From the NCBI GenBank assembly GCA_023228065.1, contig JALOBX010000002.1:145975-209974 (forward strand): a stretch of 64,000 bases of DNA. The letters are read 5' to 3'. The position numbers and the translations under genes were made by a program. This DNA is from Candidatus Pacearchaeota archaeon (GTDB lineage Archaea > Nanoarchaeota > Nanoarchaeia > Pacearchaeales > GW2011-AR1). Each line of letters begins with the position of its first letter. Positions within the stretch are counted from its first letter, which is position 1. Below, in pieces: positions 53,001 through 60,980 of this stretch. The notes beneath the pieces are model-generated. The model ran no database searches. It saw only the letters and a program-made list of their open reading frames with translations, and was not told where the DNA came from.

Positions 53001-55344
53001 CAATATTATCACCTATATATTTTAAAATATCTTCTAACCCATTTTCATGATATATAAAAAAATCTAATGTTTCTGAATATTTGGTTTTCAATATAGATAT
53101 AATAACTTCTTTTATTTCTTGCGTCATTTTTCCAGTAACAAGATCACATAATTCTTTTAAAGTTAATAAACTAGATACATCTCTAAAAAATAATCCCAAA
53201 TCTTCTTTTATTGCTTGTTGCTTATCACTTGTTTGATCATTGGCAAATAAATTTGTTACCATGTTCTTCATATGATCTGACTTGCTTTCAGACATAAAAC
53301 TTTCTAAATTTTCTTTACCAAAATTAAATAAATCACCTGGAAAATCTATGCAATCAAACTTTATTGCATCTAAAAGATTATATATTATTTGCATAATTAC
53401 ATCTTTTATCATTTCCATACCCAACTTTTCTAGTGCTATAACAAAATCTGCCAACCAATCAGAAATTGAAAGATTGTCTGGTAATTCTAACTGAGGAACT
53501 GTAGGTAGTTTTACATTTAATCCTATATCAAATCCACTTTGTGCAAGACAAGCTAGAGCAACTTTGGCTAAATTTTCTATACCATATTTGTTTAAAAATT
53601 TACCATAAGCATCTTTTAACATACCATCAATTTCTTTACTAAATTGTTCCCCTTGAACTTTATTAAAATCATCTATTTTTCTTCCAGCATCTTTAAAAAG
53701 ATTATGAATACCTTTTCTAAATCCTGTATCAGTTAATTTATCCCATTCTTCTTGAACTGATTTTCTAGTTTTATAAGTTTTTTTAAGTAAATCATCATAC
53801 AATCCAGTAAAATATGATCCTTTCGCAAGTTTTTCTGTATCTGATTCATACTCATCATCTATTATACCAAGTATAGAATCTTTTAAACTTAATGAATAAG
53901 AAGAATATCCATCACTCCCACCATCAAAACTAGGATCTGTATAAAGAATAACCGGATCAGGATAAATATATGTATTTATAAACTTTTCAAATTTAAGAGA
54001 ACTTTCCAATATTTCATCTATATGAAAAATATATGTCAATATTTTTTTATCATTCATTGGAACTTTGCTTCTTAAACTAGATAATCCTACCTTTAAATCT
54101 TTAAAATATCCACATCTATTAAACGAAATATGCGTTATTTTATCAACACCTGTTTTTTGATCTGGACCTAAAGACAAAGACCCATCTTTTAAATATTTTT
54201 CGTATTTTTCTCTTCCATAATCTACATATTGTTTCGCTTTTTCATATTCTGATCTATTTTCTGAAAGAAAAATATAAATTTCTTTATATTGTTGCTGCTT
54301 ATTTAAATCAATTGTTTCACTTCCGTATGCAACACCATGATCATAATCGAGATTAACATCTTTTTCTATATAATCAATAAATTTTTGATCAATCTGTTTT
54401 TCTAAACTAAGAAGAAATTCATGTTGCTGCTCATATGTTTCTACAAAAGAAAGATTGTTTTCATATTCATTAACATTGAAAGAAGCATCTTCCAATAACT
54501 TTTCAAAATCTGTTTTTCCATAAACATTTGTTTTGAATCCTATTTCTATCATATCTTCTCTGCTATCATCAAAAATATATCCATTAAACTCAATAAATTT
54601 AATTATATTGTTCTTAAACTGTTCAAGACGATCTATATCTCTTTGAGGATTATAATCATTTATGAATCCAAAAAAAGATTCATAATCACTCTTATATTTT
54701 ATAAATAAATTTTGTAATTCATTTATTTTTTTAGAAAAATATGAAGTATTAAAAATTTTTATATTCGGTTCTTCATTATCTATCTCTTCTTCATTTTCTT
54801 CAAATTTTTGAAATTTTAATTTAAAATTTTCATCAGTTATACCAATAAGAAATTTTATTTTTGCAGTTGGTCTTGGAGGAATATAAAATTCATAAGCATT
54901 AAATATACCACTACTTAACACATCTTTTATATTATCCTTTTTTTTATTGTAGAAATCAAAAAATATAGAAACACCATCTTGTAATGCTTCAAATCTAATC
55001 TCATCTTTTTTTTCACCAAATGTTTCGTATTCTGTCAAAATAGATACAAAATACATTTTTAAACTACCATCATAATAAACCTCTTCAATATTTTTCTTTG
55101 TCCAATCAATCGATGGATATTTTTCTGTACCAAAATTTATTTGTCTTTGCTTTTGTAAATCTTCAAATGAAAGAGTTGAAGATTTCTTAACTGTTTCTAT
55201 TTGTGGAAAAAACTGATTCTTCCATGGTTGAAAAAAATCAGGATTCAACATACCTTGAATAAAATCTTCAGAAGAAAAATCTGTTTCTATATCTTTAAGA
55301 TCACCATCTAAATTATTCTGAATTATAGAATTAAAATTTGGCAT
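50080..55344 (-). CDS. Giant baseplate-region protein (1754 aa)
   Basis: A protein of 1754 residues, the largest in the window. Most is charged, with helices rich in Glu, Lys and Asp. Around 590-690 there is a hydrophobic segment (AKVALACLAQSGFDIGLNVK; MEMIKDVIMQIIYNLLDAIK). A CLCE pair lies near 800. The end is unusual: a Pro/Gly-rich hydrophobic stretch (PVPPISLGLLPINLIPPPFG) then a glycine-rich acidic tail. The tape measure is not excluded, but the position beside gp25 and the spike-like gene favours a hub-associated baseplate protein. No named family is recognised. Confidence 0.55.
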   Translation of the reverse strand: MPNFNSIIQNNLDGDLKDIETDFSSEDFIQGMLNPDFFQPWKNQFFPQIETVKKSSTLSFEDLQKQRQINFGTEKYPSIDWTKKNIEEVYYDGSLKMYFVSILTEYETFGEKKDEIRFEALQDGVSIFFDFYNKKKDNIKDVLSSGIFNAYEFYIPPRPTAKIKFLIGITDENFKLKFQKFEENEEEIDNEEPNIKIFNTSYFSKKINELQNLFIKYKSDYESFFGFINDYNPQRDIDRLEQFKNNIIKFIEFNGYIFDDSREDMIEIGFKTNVYGKTDFEKLLEDASFNVNEYENNLSFVETYEQQHEFLLSLEKQIDQKFIDYIEKDVNLDYDHGVAYGSETIDLNKQQQYKEIYIFLSENRSEYEKAKQYVDYGREKYEKYLKDGSLSLGPDQKTGVDKITHISFNRCGYFKDLKVGLSSLRSKVPMNDKKILTYIFHIDEILESSLKFEKFINTYIYPDPVILYTDPSFDGGSDGYSSYSLSLKDSILGIIDDEYESDTEKLAKGSYFTGLYDDLLKKTYKTRKSVQEEWDKLTDTGFRKGIHNLFKDAGRKIDDFNKVQGEQFSKEIDGMLKDAYGKFLNKYGIENLAKVALACLAQSGFDIGLNVKLPTVPQLELPDNLSISDWLADFVIALEKLGMEMIKDVIMQIIYNLLDAIKFDCIDFPGDLFNFGKENLESFMSESKSDHMKNMVTNLFANDQTSDKQQAIKEDLGLFFRDVSSLLTLKELCDLVTGKMTQEIKEVIISILKTKYSETLDFFIYHENGLEDILKYIGDNIDKEMCSKISVYTVGSVGGENCLCESGEDLRRNWLNMKNISEEDINEQVQKANDRRDKLAEDLKELLKDPVKKNLPPYFCKTNSDGSKTEGIMGKSHPSLDFMVKRTVNTMLDPIHMSFNSEVKDISQFFVQDVEEKISIPVLVNNRINPELKRRIANGEFDEEDLKNDDDWKETYEVQITDRQVLPILYDNLFSFEKDGFWSRSYDKEAGYIKYSFDIPIQINDKQKESIKKVTGKDLSMSNPWRIDFCFPAIYNSETKYKINILKYYDGIAEPILYSSTKIDSNNFSAYFDYYLSDVSKQSYHSKQEEVFSKVMINGWKALGAHPGFVQENYFKEKVFNKVFGDIISIFTKEAAKSVFFKMKENTNQLNDSTIEIPNYMKQKNAFIEFVNFTPQPSIEQAKCGIDPSLLNINNLKKAVMNNYNSSCPPEIKNDCGLSEDMSPIEKSLMMGVLLTLTKVYIAEFYILALMPSSTFRISNDHQVILTNFIKDHMLMDLENIEVGFKTKFLSQILKLYISETQDKSLSGEEVLEVYVKLLIPDFLKQFERVIKLSPKYVEDIYNSKKINIIEIPKNKDEKRFGQFHLNSENTFSVKNGEFFIERYIRVDDYSKEEFLKNNENLDYVNVFWDEINNSLRNDYLKNVCNIESFSDYINYLKKNDHGDYFLNFKLNQIFKNIKFGMRLVYLMPKQEESIPITFIEYDDESISMKEKCFNLEETFVANDSLPYRPWYTIPVCSFEQDYEGMDKRFSQVHLSEDYKEKSVFLLKELEKKDVYNVIFNDCVNINDISSLVTMYCCLSIMSIPGIDKIFYDTKEKLVRDFDMLTNGNGYDYVQEDSNNKDWKQDLENATELVKRCGGLKIPSISAKFAFKAPFYILKGLAELIDPNIKIAKIIADMGKLSGVCLPVPPISLGLLPINLIPPPFGIGPPLSGLGFAYLALNLGDAISDALEDSLGLDGGGSGKVLDGECEDIK

Positions 55345-55352
55345 ATGTTTCC

Positions 55353-56279
55353 CTAATTTGTATTATTATATCTGCTGTTTATATATTTAGATCCAGCAGG
55401 ACTAAAATAATTTAATTTAAAATTAATTAAATTCTGTTTTATTGATAATATAGATGTTTTCGCTTTCGTAGTAAAATCCATCATGGTTTTCAAACCTGCT
55501 GTTTGAACTGGAAAAGAAGGAGAAGTCATAAGTCCATAAAAAGGAGAAATATGAGTATGGTTTGTAACTGCTTCATTCATTTTCATTTGTGCCATTAAAA
55601 TAACATCTACAATACTTACAAGTTTATCAACATGAAAAACAAGTCTTTCTAAAGATTCTGCAAGACTATCTCCTTTAGGAATTGGTTGCATATCTGTATC
55701 GTCATTTCCAGCAATTAAATCTATACCATTAACTGCATATATCGGCTGACCAGCAGAATTTTTAACATCAGTCCTTGTTACTAACTTAATTCCTTCTCTA
55801 CCTATAATTCTTATAGAATCAGCCTTAATAGCTACTGAGGATTTAGCATTAACTTTTCCCACTTTTCCAGCAACTATTTCAAAATTTTTATCGACATCTG
55901 ATTTTTGACTTATCTGAATTCTTGCTGCATCTTCTTTAAACGAAGGATCTGCATATATTGTATTTCCTTCATTATCAACTTGAATTGGATTTTGACTCAT
56001 CCTCCCAACAATCAAATCAATACTTCCTGCTCCTGTATGTCCCTTTCCACCATAACCACTCAATTTACTTGCTGGTCTATCTCTACCTAATACTATCCAT
56101 GAATTATTTTTTCCTTCAATGACAATTTCACAAGGCGCAGCATTATATTTTGGAAATGGTTCTTGAAATATATCATTTGCTATACCACGCTTTTCAACTT
56201 GTTTATCTAAGGATAATTTCTGGATCGATTGTTCAATCACAGGCTCAAGTCCAGTTATTTTTATTTCTTTATCTGGCAT
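55353..56279 (-). CDS. Possible baseplate hub/spike protein
   Basis: A protein of 308 residues. Its centre looks like an OB or spike-type beta region (ARIQISQKSDVDKNFEIVAG; IKADSIRIIGREGIKLVTRT, a run of alternating short strands as in gp5 or VgrG needles). It then has VNGIDLIAGN and a helical C-terminus with TNHTHISPFYG. The NHTHISPFxGxTSPS motif occurs in needle-proximal baseplate proteins of other phages. The M15 peptidase gene directly upstream could be its lytic partner. TAGGAGT lies before ATG 56279. The assignment is by pattern and context. Confidence 0.55.
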   Translation of the reverse strand: MPDKEIKITGLEPVIEQSIQKLSLDKQVEKRGIANDIFQEPFPKYNAAPCEIVIEGKNNSWIVLGRDRPASKLSGYGGKGHTGAGSIDLIVGRMSQNPIQVDNEGNTIYADPSFKEDAARIQISQKSDVDKNFEIVAGKVGKVNAKSSVAIKADSIRIIGREGIKLVTRTDVKNSAGQPIYAVNGIDLIAGNDDTDMQPIPKGDSLAESLERLVFHVDKLVSIVDVILMAQMKMNEAVTNHTHISPFYGLMTSPSFPVQTAGLKTMMDFTTKAKTSILSIKQNLINFKLNYFSPAGSKYINSRYNNTN

Positions 56280-56291
56280 TTTTACTCCTAT

Positions 56292-57665
56292 TTAACCAGA
56301 AAACATTCCACCACCCCAAACCTTCTTCAATATTCCTTCTGGAACTTGATTAATTGTACTTTCAGGATGTACTTGTGCTAAAAAGTCTCTATAAGTTTGC
56401 CCTTTTTCTATTGGTCTTTGTTCATAATGCCACCATTCAGAATATTTTGTTTCACCTTTTACAAAAAATCTATCTTTTCCATTAATTCTAAAAAATCCAA
56501 AATCAGAAAATATTTTTGTTAAATCTACAAAAATACCTGTAACATTAATTATTTTAAGTTCTTTTGGATTTTTTGTTTCCACAATTTTTCTTACAGATAT
56601 AGCATCCAATGTTTTCTCTTCAACTATATATCCTTTATATGATGTCCCAACTGTTTTGTTAGATCTTGCATAAACATAAAACTTTCTAGGTCCATCTCTT
56701 ACAACAACATATTCATCTTTTTTAGGATCATGAGGCCAATCATAAGGTCCAGATCCTAGATATAGATCTATTGCTACACCTCCTAAATGCAAACTTGGGC
56801 AATCCAATCCTTTACCTGGAGAATCTGCTGATGTTCCAGATGAGCAAAGCACACATCCTAAATTATTTAATATATCTTTTATTTTAAAAAAAGCATCTGC
56901 TGTATCTTCTCTCAATTTTGCATCAGGATATGGTCCTACTACAGAAGCACCTACATTTTTTGTAGCAGCACCAAATCTAGGCATATCAAAAGTAACTTTT
57001 ATCAATTTATATTTTTTAGATGAATTTGCCTCTGTCCCTTTTACCTGAACATTAAAAGATTCCAAAGTTACAGGACTGGCTTGACCTGTTTGATCTCCCA
57101 ATGCTATTTCATTATTTGCAGTATTTACCTGAACGTACTTACCACTTCCAACATCATAATTGGCAAATACATCTATATATACTGGATCTGTTAAATTCTT
57201 TCTATTAAGAAAATCAACAACTACTATATCACCTGGCATTGCCTCTGACAATCCAGGTTTAGTTTCATAAAAAGTAGGATATAAATCTATTAAATTTTGT
57301 ATCTCTTTATCACTTTCTGAGGAGTTAGAAGTTATTTTATCAAAAAGTTCTTCAGGATATGGAAGCCAAGAATGTAATTCTGGTATTCTAACTTTATATC
57401 CTTTTAATTCTGGTATGTCTTTATTAGAACCAAAGAACACAGGGAAAATCCATGACGCAGGATTTGATAATTGTCCTCCTATTGATCGTTCTCTTCTTAA
57501 AACTATTCCTTTAAATGGACCTAAGGAATCTAAAGAATTAGGTGTATATACTTTTTTCGCTATTTGTCTAATTGTAGTAAAAAAATCTGTATCTTTTAAA
57601 ATTGATTGAGTTTTAGAAACTTTTACTGGATTTAATGCCCCAAATCCATGTTCTTTGTTTGACAA
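56292..57665 (-). CDS. Baseplate-associated peptidoglycan peptidase, M15 family
   Basis: A protein of 457 residues. The zinc site of M15 peptidases is visible: SLHLGGVAID (near 291; pattern SxHxxGxAxD) and SEWWHYE (near 408; pattern ExWHxE). The spacing between the two is longer than usual and holds a beta insert. The first 200 residues are a separate beta-rich domain (PGDIVVVDFLNRKNLTDPVY). M15 enzymes cut peptide cross-links or D-Ala ends of the cell wall. Its place next to spike and baseplate genes suggests it opens the wall during injection. The start is TTG 57665 with GGAG 7 nt upstream. Confidence 0.85.
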   Translation of the reverse strand: MSNKEHGFGALNPVKVSKTQSILKDTDFFTTIRQIAKKVYTPNSLDSLGPFKGIVLRRERSIGGQLSNPASWIFPVFFGSNKDIPELKGYKVRIPELHSWLPYPEELFDKITSNSSESDKEIQNLIDLYPTFYETKPGLSEAMPGDIVVVDFLNRKNLTDPVYIDVFANYDVGSGKYVQVNTANNEIALGDQTGQASPVTLESFNVQVKGTEANSSKKYKLIKVTFDMPRFGAATKNVGASVVGPYPDAKLREDTADAFFKIKDILNNLGCVLCSSGTSADSPGKGLDCPSLHLGGVAIDLYLGSGPYDWPHDPKKDEYVVVRDGPRKFYVYARSNKTVGTSYKGYIVEEKTLDAISVRKIVETKNPKELKIINVTGIFVDLTKIFSDFGFFRINGKDRFFVKGETKYSEWWHYEQRPIEKGQTYRDFLAQVHPESTINQVPEGILKKVWGGGMFSG

Positions 57666-57667
57666 AA

Positions 57668-57964
57668 TTATTCTCCATTGCTTTGAGAATCTAATTCATC
57701 AAGATCTTTTTGAGAAAGTTTTTCATCTTCTTTTACACTTTTTTTATCTAATATTTGAACTATTTTGACCAATTGTTCATTGCTTCTTTGTAAGGTTTCT
57801 AACAACTTTGAAGCAACAATTCCATTTTCTTTAAATGAAGCACCACCTTGTGATTTCATTTCTTGAATTAAATTGTGTAATATGTATGAAGCGTTGCCTC
57901 TATCTTCATCTATATTATCAAGTGCATTTTTCAAATACTCTTCTGTCTTCTCATTTCTATTCAT
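57668..57964 (-). CDS. Small helical hypothetical protein
   Basis: A protein of 98 residues from ATG 57964 (MNRNEKTEEYL), with AAGGA at a proper distance; the ATG at 57970 is too close to that site. It is helical and charged, with GGASFKENGIVASKLLETLQ and a coiled-coil-like end (LDKKSVKEDEKLSQKDLDEL). It overlaps the sigma factor stop by 8 nt. No family recognised. Confidence 0.5.
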   Translation of the reverse strand: MNRNEKTEEYLKNALDNIDEDRGNASYILHNLIQEMKSQGGASFKENGIVASKLLETLQRSNEQLVKIVQILDKKSVKEDEKLSQKDLDELDSQSNGE

Positions 57965-58610
57965 TGTCATATTCCTTCTTCATTTTACCATATTTATCTC
58001 GTATTTTATTCAAACACAAAACAATTTGTTTTGTATTTAATCCCGTTAATTCTCTAAGATATAAATAAATAGCCTTCTTATTAAAAATATCTATGCTATC
58101 TGATTTTTGAAAAAGAATTCTTATTCCATCACAAACTTTTTCTTCATTTATTGAAGTTCCTTCATCTTTCCACTTTAAAAAATTTTCCCAAAGTATATCA
58201 TTAAACTCTTTTTTTTCTCTTCGTTCTTCATATTCATTGGAAAAACTAACAAATTCCTCTTCATCTTTTCTAGAAATATCTTCTATACATTTTGCTTCTT
58301 TAAATGATTTTTTAACTTTTTTAGTTTGATGAATAAACCAATTCTTGGTTATTACAGAAAAATAAGAAAAAGCTTTCTTACCTTTTGTATGATCAAATTT
58401 CTCTAAAATTGTTGTTAACCATATTTTACACTCTTCTTGAAGTTCTTCTACATTAGGTAATGTCACAAATTTATATGTATATACTATTTTATCTACCATT
58501 TCATTAAATGCTGGCTCTATGATCTTTATATAAATCTGTTCTTTCTTTTTTCTATCTGTTGATGATACATATTCTATTATTGCATCTTCATGCAACTGCG
58601 TAAAATACAT
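57957..58610 (-). CDS. Late transcription sigma factor (T4 gp55-like)
   Basis: A protein of 217 residues from ATG 58610 (MYFTQLHEDAI). In-frame ATGs at 58664 and 58658 lie inside the upstream gene. The core is sigma region 2: LPNVEELQEECKIWLTTILE, FDHTKGKKAFSYFSVITKNW and FIHQTKKVKK, matching gp55 (FDPTKxxxAFAYFTQI) more than host sigma factors. A C-terminal helical part (LRELTGLNTKQIVLCLNKIR) resembles a helix-turn-helix. gp55 directs host RNA polymerase to TATAAATA late promoters, two of which are proposed in this window. Clamp and co-activator partners (gp45, gp33) are not seen here. Confidence 0.82.
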   Translation of the reverse strand: MYFTQLHEDAIIEYVSSTDRKKKEQIYIKIIEPAFNEMVDKIVYTYKFVTLPNVEELQEECKIWLTTILEKFDHTKGKKAFSYFSVITKNWFIHQTKKVKKSFKEAKCIEDISRKDEEEFVSFSNEYEERREKKEFNDILWENFLKWKDEGTSINEEKVCDGIRILFQKSDSIDIFNKKAIYLYLRELTGLNTKQIVLCLNKIRDKYGKMKKEYDNE

Positions 58611-58626
58611 CTTATTTATTTCTTCT

Positions 58627-58944
58627 TTATTCTTTTTCTTCAAGTTCTTCTCCTTCATCCTCATTAGATTTTTCTATAAAAGAATTCATATTAACTACTG
58701 TTTCTAAAAAATTCGATATATATTCAGTTTTATTAATTAATTCTTTTACTTTTAAATCATCCGAGGGAAGCACTTTTTTGAAGAGTTCATCGATGTATAT
58801 ATAGTATTCCCTAATTGCGTCTAGAACCTCTTCAAACTCAATTACGGACCTCTCCTGCTTAATCATAACCCTTCTTATGAACCATACAAGAATAACATTT
58901 ACTAATACCGATAGAAAAAATAATAACAACAAAACATAAATCAT
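58627..58944 (-). CDS. Small membrane-anchored hypothetical protein
   Basis: A protein of 105 residues with one N-terminal membrane helix (LLLLFFLSVLVNVILVWFIR), then a helical soluble part (FEEVLDAIREYYIYIDELFK) and a Glu-rich end (NEDEGEELEEKE). It lies before the sigma gene and overlaps the zinc-ribbon gene by 4 nt. AAGGAG precedes ATG 58944. Function unknown. It is not a gp33 homologue by any motif I can see. Confidence 0.5.
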   Translation of the reverse strand: MIYVLLLLFFLSVLVNVILVWFIRRVMIKQERSVIEFEEVLDAIREYYIYIDELFKKVLPSDDLKVKELINKTEYISNFLETVVNMNSFIEKSNEDEGEELEEKE

Positions 58945-59201
58945 TTATTCTCCTTTTCACCCAATTTTAAAGTTTTTTTAGAATTATTTAATTTTTCTTT
59001 TGAATAATCAATTGCCTCTCTTATTTTCTTATCTTTATTCTTTTTTTTGTATGTTGTTGCTTCACTTTTTCTATTCCAAATTCTAGATAAGTTCCCATCA
59101 ACTTTACAATTTAAACAAATTGTAGGTTCTTTGTCATTAAATAAAACATTGTATTCTTTAGTTTGTTCACAACTTGAACAAAAATAATCAATCTTTGGCA
59201 T
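58941..59201 (-). CDS. Small FmdB-type zinc-ribbon protein
   Basis: A protein of 86 residues. The N-terminal 40 residues form a two-CxxC zinc ribbon (PKIDYFCSSCEQTKEYNV, then ICLNCKVDG), as in FmdB-like regulators; the rest is a lysine-rich tail. There is no good ribosome binding site before ATG 59201. It may bind nucleic acid or polymerase, but this is only suggested by fold type. Confidence 0.55.
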   Translation of the reverse strand: MPKIDYFCSSCEQTKEYNVLFNDKEPTICLNCKVDGNLSRIWNRKSEATTYKKKNKDKKIREAIDYSKEKLNNSKKTLKLGEKENK

Positions 59202-59209
59202 TTTATTTT

Positions 59210-59437
59210 TTAATTAATCTCGCCGTTTCCTGGAACGAGGAAGTCATTCTCTAAAGACGTTTCAATTGGCGATTTAATTACATGAGGATTTGTAACAACA
59301 AGTCCATCGGGTGAATTTTGTAATTCATACTCCATCAATAATTCAGTCATATCACAATCTTTTTCTTCTGCTGCTAACAAAAGACTCTTTTGAATCGCCA
59401 TCATAATTGCCCCAACCGCTTGAATCGAAAGTTTCAT
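59210..59437 (-). CDS. Small hypothetical protein
   Basis: A protein of 75 residues. A helical start (MKLSIQAVGAIMMAIQKSLL) is followed by an acidic stretch and a tail with VVTNPHVIKSP. GGAG lies before ATG 59437. No family is recognised. It lies between the sugar cluster and the late sigma genes. Its base composition is somewhat less AT-rich than its neighbours, suggesting good expression or conservation. Confidence 0.5.
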   Translation of the reverse strand: MKLSIQAVGAIMMAIQKSLLLAAEEKDCDMTELLMEYELQNSPDGLVVTNPHVIKSPIETSLENDFLVPGNGEIN

Positions 59438-59451
59438 TTTTAATCTCCAAT

Positions 59452-60237
59452 TTAATTAAATAAATAAAAATCAGTATCAGACAACTGTTTTATGGTTTCA
59501 ATATGAAAATCTTTTTTAATAATTTTAATTGCATCTTCTATTAAATAAGAAGTTGGATTATAAGGATTTTTTGAAAAAGCAATTAAAAAATTCTTACAAT
59601 CAAACCAGTTTTTACTTTTAACATACTCTAAACAAAGAGGAGAACTTTCTGTTAAAGCCCAAGTAGTTATAAAAGAATCACACTTTAACTCTATCTCTTT
59701 TAGCATATCTACACTAATAAGATTTATGCAATGTTCTTTAATTAATTTTGTATCTTTAAACATATTGACTTCAAACCAACTTGATAAGTATCTTTGTTGT
59801 ATTTTATTCATCTCTTCAAAATCTATAATAATATATGTTACATTTTTTTTATCTCTATTTATAATTTTACATAAACCTCCAAAACCACCACCCCATTCTA
59901 TAACCCTATTGTTATCATTTACAATTTCCTTCTTCATTCTTTCAAAATATCTGAACAAATGAAAATTATGATGTATAAATGAAAAGTTTGTTTGTACTCC
60001 TTTTTCTGTAAAAATTGGATTACCAAAACATGAATCTTCTTTTAATTTATTTAAAAACATCTCTCTCGGCATATTCTTAAATAAATAGTCAAACTCATAT
60101 TCGCCCCAAGGAGCTCTCCCAGATACCATCATTGATGCTATTTTAGGATCTGCCATAAACCTGTCAATAATATTATCCATATTTTTTTCAAGATATTTCA
60201 TAATATTAAACCAAGTATCCGTCATGTATTCTTTCAT
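59452..60237 (-). CDS. SAM-dependent methyltransferase, probable sugar modification
   Basis: A protein of 261 residues. NRVIEWGGGFGGLCKII near residue 101 is a class I SAM-binding loop (motif I), followed by YIIIDFEEM as the motif II acidic strand. Upstream helices with FIHHNFHLFRYFERM resemble sugar O-methyltransferases of polysaccharide clusters. It overlaps the epimerase gene by 4 nt (ATGA), and GGAG precedes the ATG. The target is probably a nucleotide sugar or glycan; this is inferred from neighbours. Confidence 0.65.
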   Translation of the reverse strand: MKEYMTDTWFNIMKYLEKNMDNIIDRFMADPKIASMMVSGRAPWGEYEFDYLFKNMPREMFLNKLKEDSCFGNPIFTEKGVQTNFSFIHHNFHLFRYFERMKKEIVNDNNRVIEWGGGFGGLCKIINRDKKNVTYIIIDFEEMNKIQQRYLSSWFEVNMFKDTKLIKEHCINLISVDMLKEIELKCDSFITTWALTESSPLCLEYVKSKNWFDCKNFLIAFSKNPYNPTSYLIEDAIKIIKKDFHIETIKQLSDTDFYLFN

Positions 60238-60980
60238 ATTTTTTTCTCCATTGCTTTAAAAATTTCTTCTGCATTTAAAATTATATCTATATCAGAATCT
60301 TTAAATTGACAATCATATAATTCTTTTTCGTAAGAAGATTTTCTTAAATCAGAATTAAAATTTATATTCTTATTGAAAAACCTTCTTATATAATCAATAG
60401 AAACCGAATTTGAACATAAATTATAAGTTAATGATTTTTTGCTAAAACCATTTTTATTAACTTCTCTATGTATAATATTAAATAAATCATCAATTCTAAC
60501 AAAACGCAAATAGCTATCTTCTGTTAAATATACTTTTTTATCGTTAATAATATCATAAATTAAACCTTTTTTCATATCATTCCCTAAAACACTTGCACAT
60601 CTTATTATAGTACATATTTTATTGTTTTGTTCACAGTAATTTAATAAAATATTTTCACCAATCTTTTTATGTAACCCATAAAAAATATTCAATTTATAAA
60701 TTGAATCAATTGAAGAAATTAATATATATTTATCAAACTTTATCTCTGTTATCCTTTGTTCTAATTCTATAACATTTTTTTCATAATCATAAACATGATC
60801 ATTTAATGATAAATATTTTTTACTATTACCAGCACAATCTATAACAACTTCATAATCTTCCTGTATCATTTGTTTATAGTTTTTTCTTGTAATACCATAA
60901 ACATCAAAACTTCCTTTCTTTAATAAAAGAAATAACTCAGAACCTATAAATCCATTACTTCCTATTACAGCAATCTTCAT
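60234..60980 (-). CDS. NAD-dependent epimerase/dehydratase (extended SDR)
   Basis: A protein of 248 residues. The Rossmann start KIAVIGSNGFIGSELFLLLK has the GxxGxxG pattern, and the active site has ISSIDSIYKLN, then YGLHKKIGE (YxxxK). It is shorter than typical family members (about 300), mainly at the C-terminus. Such enzymes change nucleotide sugars. It overlaps both neighbours by 4 nt, so it belongs to one operon with the methyltransferase and radical SAM genes. Confidence 0.8.
   Translation of the reverse strand: MKIAVIGSNGFIGSELFLLLKKGSFDVYGITRKNYKQMIQEDYEVVIDCAGNSKKYLSLNDHVYDYEKNVIELEQRITEIKFDKYILISSIDSIYKLNIFYGLHKKIGENILLNYCEQNNKICTIIRCASVLGNDMKKGLIYDIINDKKVYLTEDSYLRFVRIDDLFNIIHREVNKNGFSKKSLTYNLCSNSVSIDYIRRFFNKNINFNSDLRKSSYEKELYDCQFKDSDIDIILNAEEIFKAMEKKI

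Noticed and set aside
53970..53985. Minus-strand TATAAATA inside the 1754-residue protein gene
   Set aside because: It lies deep within a coding region with no gene start near it, so it was not listed as a promoter.
58627..58944. gp33 late co-activator next to the sigma gene
   Set aside because: It has an N-terminal membrane helix and no gp33-like clamp-binding or polymerase-binding motif.
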